Shown here piece after piece: positions 42,856 through 46,116 of a stretch of DNA of 46,116 bases (position 1 is its first letter; each line of letters begins with the position of its first letter). The notes under the pieces are model-generated. The model was given only the letters and a program-made list of their open reading frames with translations, was not told the DNA's origin and did not search any database. Source of the DNA: Alphaproteobacteria bacterium (GTDB lineage: Bacteria; Pseudomonadota; Alphaproteobacteria; ATCC43930; CGMCC-115725); the NCBI GenBank assembly GCA_019240125.1, contig JAFAYW010000085.1, positions 1 through 46,116 of the forward strand. The letters are read 5' to 3'. Made by a program: the position numbers and the translations under genes.

Positions 42856-44679
42856 TCATTCGGCGGGGCTACCATGGCCGCGCTCGACGATGCTGACGCG
42901 CACCGCCTCGAGCGGATCGTTGGAGATCGGTGAGGTGCAGACTTCACCGTTCTGCTTGGGGCCGACCACGCCGCCCTCGAAGAAGCAGCCCTCGTAAATT
43001 ATGTCATACCGGTCGCGCAGCTCCGCAGCGGGGCGCACGGCGAAGCCGGTCAGCGGCAGTTGCCGGCCGCGGGTACCGGCGTAATTGCCGTTGCTGACCC
43101 AGGCAGTGGCGCGGCCCTCCTGAGCAAAGACACGGAACTCGAGTGCGCTCGCTTCCAGTTCATCGCGCGGCCGAATGCTCATGGCTTCGATCTGGCGATG
43201 GCTGCCCGGATGCCCGGCCCAGCCGGGCTCGACAAAGCGGCGATCACCCAGACCCATGATGTGCAGCAGGATCTCGGTTCCGAGTTCACGGCCAGTATCC
43301 TCTGGTGCGAGATGCGCGGGCGCCTGCGATCCCCCTTCTGCAGCATCATGATCGACAGGTAGAGCGGTGCTCGTCGTCGGTGCTGGCTCGGGCGGAAGCT
43401 CGGGTGTCGGTTGCGGTGGTGGTACCGCAAAAACCGGTTCAGGGGCCGGCTCGGGCACGTGCGGAGCTGCCGCAACCTCGGGTTCCGGTTCCGGCGTGGG
43501 CTCCGGTTCGGGCGCAGGCTCTGGCTCCGGTTCTGGTTCCGGCTCACGCTCAGGCTCAGGCTCCGGTGGCGGTGCCGCCTGCGCCCTGGCCTCCTCCTCA
43601 TGCGTCACCGGCGCCCCGGCGATGCCCTCCTCTGCGGCGAGCGACTCCGCATCGGGCATTTCCTGCGACAGGCGGGACAATTCCGGCGGCGCTCCCACCG
43701 GCGATCTTGACGGCTCGTGGTTGTGCTCGTGTTCGGATGGCGCGGCTTGTGCGCCCGCCTCCTCTTCATGCGTGACCGGTGCCCCGACCTGCCCATCGGC
43801 CACCGAAAGTACTTCCGGCTCGAAGGGCGATCCGGAGTCAGGCGAGGTGGCGGTCGTGACCGGCGCCGGTTCAGGCTCCGGCTCAGGGGTGGGCTGTGGA
43901 GGGGGCGGCGGCGGAGCGGTCTGCACCGGTGGCGGCGGCTCCAGTGCAGCCGCCGGGCTGGGCGGTGCTGGCGGCGGCGGCGCGCTCGGCGATGGCACCG
44001 AACTGCCTGCCTTGCGCTCGAGCAGCGAACGCACCCGGTCCTCATAACGATCGAACATCGTGTTGGCGTCAGAGTCGACACGGCGCCGGCTGATGATGCC
44101 GGCGGCAATCTCGATCATCTCGCCCGGAACCTCGCTCTCCGGCCGCTCAATGAACTCGTCGCTCTCGAGAATTCGAGGCGGCCGCAGCGTAGTCAGCATC
44201 AGACCCGCACCGTGAATCTCGATCAGGGTGATCCGTTCACGTCCATCGAGCCGTACATACGCGATCGCGTCGCGGTCCGTATTCCGCATCGCCAGACGCA
44301 GCGAGTCGAGTACGTCCGAGGCGAGCTGCCCGTCGGGATAGATGTAATAGCTGTGATCGAAACGCGCCCGGTCGATCTGCGCCCGCTGACAGAATTGCGA
44401 GATGTCGATGACATTGGGCGGTTCGCTCGCCAACCCATGCAGATCGTCGTCGGATAGTGAGATGTAGCCGGTCGCCGTGGCATATCCGCGTACCACCGCG
44501 TCGGCGCCGATCACATCGCCGGTCCGCGCGTCGACAAATTGCTGAGCGACCGGGTTTCCGCTGCGCGCGTTCAGTCGATCGAGGTGGATCACGTGGGTGT
44601 CTCTGGTCGCCAGGACAAGGCGGACCGGGCACGAGACCAGCGACAGCCGCAGGAACCCATTCCAAACCGCTTCAGGCAT
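42856..44679 (-). CDS. Ku-domain protein with Pro/Glu linker and ChW-like C-terminal repeats
   Basis: A 607-residue three-part protein. Residues 1-225 match the bacterial Ku core, which binds DNA ends in non-homologous end joining: 'VWNGFLRLSLVSCPVRL' (5-21), 'DARTGDVIGADAVVRGY' (50-66), 'ISLSDDDLHGLA' (73-84), 'FDHSYYIYPDG' (107-117) and 'MFDRYEDRVRSLLERKAG' (208-225). Residues 226-465 are a low-complexity Pro/Glu/Ala linker with long EP runs. Residues 466-607 form a folded-looking domain of three repeats of about 45 residues, each with an 'IEAMSI/LTGFAVR/LEAVRVSI' strand. The middle one, 'WVSNGNYAGTRGRQLPL' (527-543), closely recalls ChW ('hydrophobic W') modules. Usual bacterial Ku is 250-300 residues with a short basic tail. 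No ligase D gene is present. The ATG follows GGAGAG. Confidence 0.85.
   Translation of the reverse strand: MPEAVWNGFLRLSLVSCPVRLVLATRDTHVIHLDRLNARSGNPVAQQFVDARTGDVIGADAVVRGYATATGYISLSDDDLHGLASEPPNVIDISQFCQRAQIDRARFDHSYYIYPDGQLASDVLDSLRLAMRNTDRDAIAYVRLDGRERITLIEIHGAGLMLTTLRPPRILESDEFIERPESEVPGEMIEIAAGIISRRRVDSDANTMFDRYEDRVRSLLERKAGSSVPSPSAPPPPAPPSPAAALEPPPPVQTAPPPPPPQPTPEPEPEPAPVTTATSPDSGSPFEPEVLSVADGQVGAPVTHEEEAGAQAAPSEHEHNHEPSRSPVGAPPELSRLSQEMPDAESLAAEEGIAGAPVTHEEEARAQAAPPPEPEPEREPEPEPEPEPAPEPEPTPEPEPEVAAAPHVPEPAPEPVFAVPPPQPTPELPPEPAPTTSTALPVDHDAAEGGSQAPAHLAPEDTGRELGTEILLHIMGLGDRRFVEPGWAGHPGSHRQIEAMSIRPRDELEASALEFRVFAQEGRATAWVSNGNYAGTRGRQLPLTGFAVRPAAELRDRYDIIYEGCFFEGGVVGPKQNGEVCTSPISNDPLEAVRVSIVERGHGSPAE
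43583..43785. repeat. Repeated coding motif in the Ku linker
   Basis: Two near-identical stretches of about 35 bases (43583-43617 and 43751-43785, minus-strand coding) encode 'GAPVTHEEEA-AQAAP', at residues 299-314 and 355-370. They differ at a few silent or conservative sites. They are the only non-EP conserved words in the linker. South of them (about 43480-43566) lies the Glu-Pro run built from degenerate 6-base units. Confidence 0.75.
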
Positions 44680-44852
44680 TTATATCTCTCCGCTGCCGCG
44701 ACTTTCGCGGCACCATAACATGATCTTTTGGCTATTCCAGACCGCGAAATGGCTCACACCGTCAGGCAGGTCCGTTGAGTTTCCCACGTATTAGCACAAC
44801 CAAATCAGTCATGGGACTTCTAACGGATACCGGCGGTGCAAAGTTCGAATTG

Positions 44853-46103
44853 TCAGCCCTGGAGGCGTTTCCAGTCGATTGTCGATCCCAGCTTCAGCGG
44901 CGTTCCCGCCGGCGGCATCGGGTATTTGAGGCCGCTGGCGCAGTTGAACAGCACAGCGCGCTCGCCCGGCTTAACCCTGCCATCGGCCAGCGCCGCACAA
45001 TACGCCGCATAAGTCGCCGCTCCCTCCGGACACAGGAGCAAGCCTTCCTCCGCGGCAACTTCTCGCCACCCGCGCGCGATCGCCTCGTCATCGACCGCGA
45101 TGGCAAACCCGCCGCTTTCGCGCACCGCCCGCAATATCAGGAAATCGCCGACCGCCTGCGGCACCCGGATGCCGGCGGCAAAGGTATGCGCATCCTGCCA
45201 ACGCGGCGCGTGCTCCTCGCCATGTTCCCAGGCCTTGACCATCGGGGCGCACCCCGCTGCCTGCACCACCACCATGCGCGGCCGCTTGCTGCCGATCCAA
45301 CCCATCGCCTCAAGCTCGGCGAAGGCCTTCCACATGCCGATAATGCCGGTGCCGCCGCCGGTCGGATAGAAGATCACATCGGGCATTTCCCACCCGAGCT
45401 GCTCGGCCAGTTCGAGGCCCATCGTCTTCTTGCCCTCGATGCGGTAGGGCTCGCGCAGGGTCGAGCAGTTGAACCAGCCAAGTTCTTTCTCGCCCTCGGC
45501 GACCAGCTTGCCGCAATCGTCGATCAGCCCGTCGACTAGGTACACATCGGCGCCCTGCATCGCGATCTCGCGCACATTCACATCCGGCGTGTCGTCGGGG
45601 CAGAACACGGTCGCCTTCATCCCGGCGCGGGCGCAGTAGGCCGCCATCGCGGCGCCGGCATTGCCATTGGTCGGCATCGCCATGTTGGTGACGCCGAGTT
45701 CCTTGGCCATCGACACGGCCATGACGAGGCCGCGCGCCTTGAACGAGCCGGTCGGCAGCCGCCCCTCATCCTTCACCAATAACTCGCCGCCCTTGGCGAG
45801 CCGCCCGGCGATGCGCGGCAATGAGATCAGCGGCGTCACCACCTCGCCGAGCGACACCACGCTTTCCGGCCGCCGCACCGGCAGCATCTCGTGATAGCGC
45901 CACATCGTCTGTGGCCGCGCCGCCAGCGCCTGGCGCGACAGTGCCTTGCTGAGTCTGTCGAGATCATAGCGCACCAGCAGCGGCCGCCCGGCCTTCGACA
46001 GCCCGTGCAACTGGTCGGCGGGATAGTGCTCGCCGGTCTTGCTGCATTCGAGATGCGTCACAAAAGTCGGCAGGTCGCCGCCGTTCCACTCGTAATCGTG
46101 CAT
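44853..46103 (-). CDS. thrC: Threonine synthase
   Basis: A 416-residue PLP enzyme of the plant/archaeal-type threonine synthase group, which converts O-phosphohomoserine to threonine. The N-terminus has 'LECSKTGEHYPADQLHGLS' (about 18-36), the PLP Lys is in 'RLPTGSFKARG' (about residue 122), 'MPTNGNAGAAMAAYC' (about 143-157) binds the phosphate or substrate, and 'YPTGGGTGIIGMWKAF' (about 246-261) is the Gly-rich PLP phosphate loop. The length is normal. The start is the ATG at 46103 after ACGGAG. It lies upstream of the Ku gene on the same strand, 173 bases away, with no obvious functional link. A related PLP lyase (threonine or diaminopropionate ammonia-lyase) cannot be fully excluded. Confidence 0.82.
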   Translation of the reverse strand: MHDYEWNGGDLPTFVTHLECSKTGEHYPADQLHGLSKAGRPLLVRYDLDRLSKALSRQALAARPQTMWRYHEMLPVRRPESVVSLGEVVTPLISLPRIAGRLAKGGELLVKDEGRLPTGSFKARGLVMAVSMAKELGVTNMAMPTNGNAGAAMAAYCARAGMKATVFCPDDTPDVNVREIAMQGADVYLVDGLIDDCGKLVAEGEKELGWFNCSTLREPYRIEGKKTMGLELAEQLGWEMPDVIFYPTGGGTGIIGMWKAFAELEAMGWIGSKRPRMVVVQAAGCAPMVKAWEHGEEHAPRWQDAHTFAAGIRVPQAVGDFLILRAVRESGGFAIAVDDEAIARGWREVAAEEGLLLCPEGAATYAAYCAALADGRVKPGERAVLFNCASGLKYPMPPAGTPLKLGSTIDWKRLQG

Positions 46104-46116
46104 TACCGCTCCGTCG

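Noticed and set aside
43480-43566. Short repeated units that could suggest a CRISPR array
   Set aside because: They are degenerate 6-base units coding Glu-Pro, with no constant repeat and spacer pattern.
43367-44047. Gly/Ser-rich plus-strand frame that resembles an elastin-like or PE-PGRS protein
   Set aside because: It is the reverse image of the Pro/Glu linker of the Ku protein; GSGSGS arises from the EP-coding units read backwards.

Overview
The window is GC-rich, gene-dense DNA from a Gram-negative bacterium. It encodes lipoproteins, a Tat-like leader, an AsmA-type envelope protein and a hopanoid operon, and the order AsmA-like/glnE/bcp/DUF455 suggests an alphaproteobacterium, perhaps near Rhodospirillales or Acetobacterales. 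That placement is an inference from gene content. I saw no rRNA, tRNA, CRISPR array, transposase or phage gene.

Layout. 1-6087 holds accessory metabolic genes: the start of a BNR/Asp-box repeat protein, an aldo/keto reductase, an orphan periplasmic binding protein, a luciferase-like flavin oxidoreductase, an SDR with a membrane tail and an MgtC/SapB protein. 6260-12380 is a tightly packed five-gene plus-strand operon: TPP enzyme, enolase-superfamily dehydratase, an unrecognised membrane protein with an internal duplication, a gluconate-dehydrogenase subunit-3-like protein and a GMC flavoprotein. It looks like a sugar or sugar-acid oxidation module feeding the membrane. 24151-12447 (minus strand) is one long respiratory operon: alternative complex III (actABCDEF), a small one-helix protein, an SCO copper chaperone and a caa3-type oxidase of A2 type (ctaC, ctaD, subunits III and IV). 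Nearly every junction is an overlapping stop/start.

24479-29071 has a possible small exported protein, a frameshifted TauD/TfdA dioxygenase and a large AsmA-like protein. 29206-34679 (plus) carries glnE, bcp, a DUF455 ferritin-like gene whose 5' end is built from a palindromic repeat element, and a second orphan binding protein. 34828-40925 is a hopanoid operon (hpnA, hpnC, hpnD, hpnE, shc) joined by overlapping codons, enough to go from farnesyl diphosphate to hopene. 40955-46103 has a GNAT acetyltransferase, a PhyH-type dioxygenase, a terminator, an unusual Ku protein and threonine synthase.

The two most unusual items are: (1) the 607-residue Ku protein at 42856-44679, whose DNA-end-binding core is joined by a 240-residue Pro/Glu linker to a C-terminal domain of three repeats resembling ChW ('hydrophobic W') modules; and (2) the duplicated membrane protein at 9159-10106, which may be the electron acceptor or anchor of the adjacent GMC dehydrogenase that lacks the usual cytochrome c subunit.
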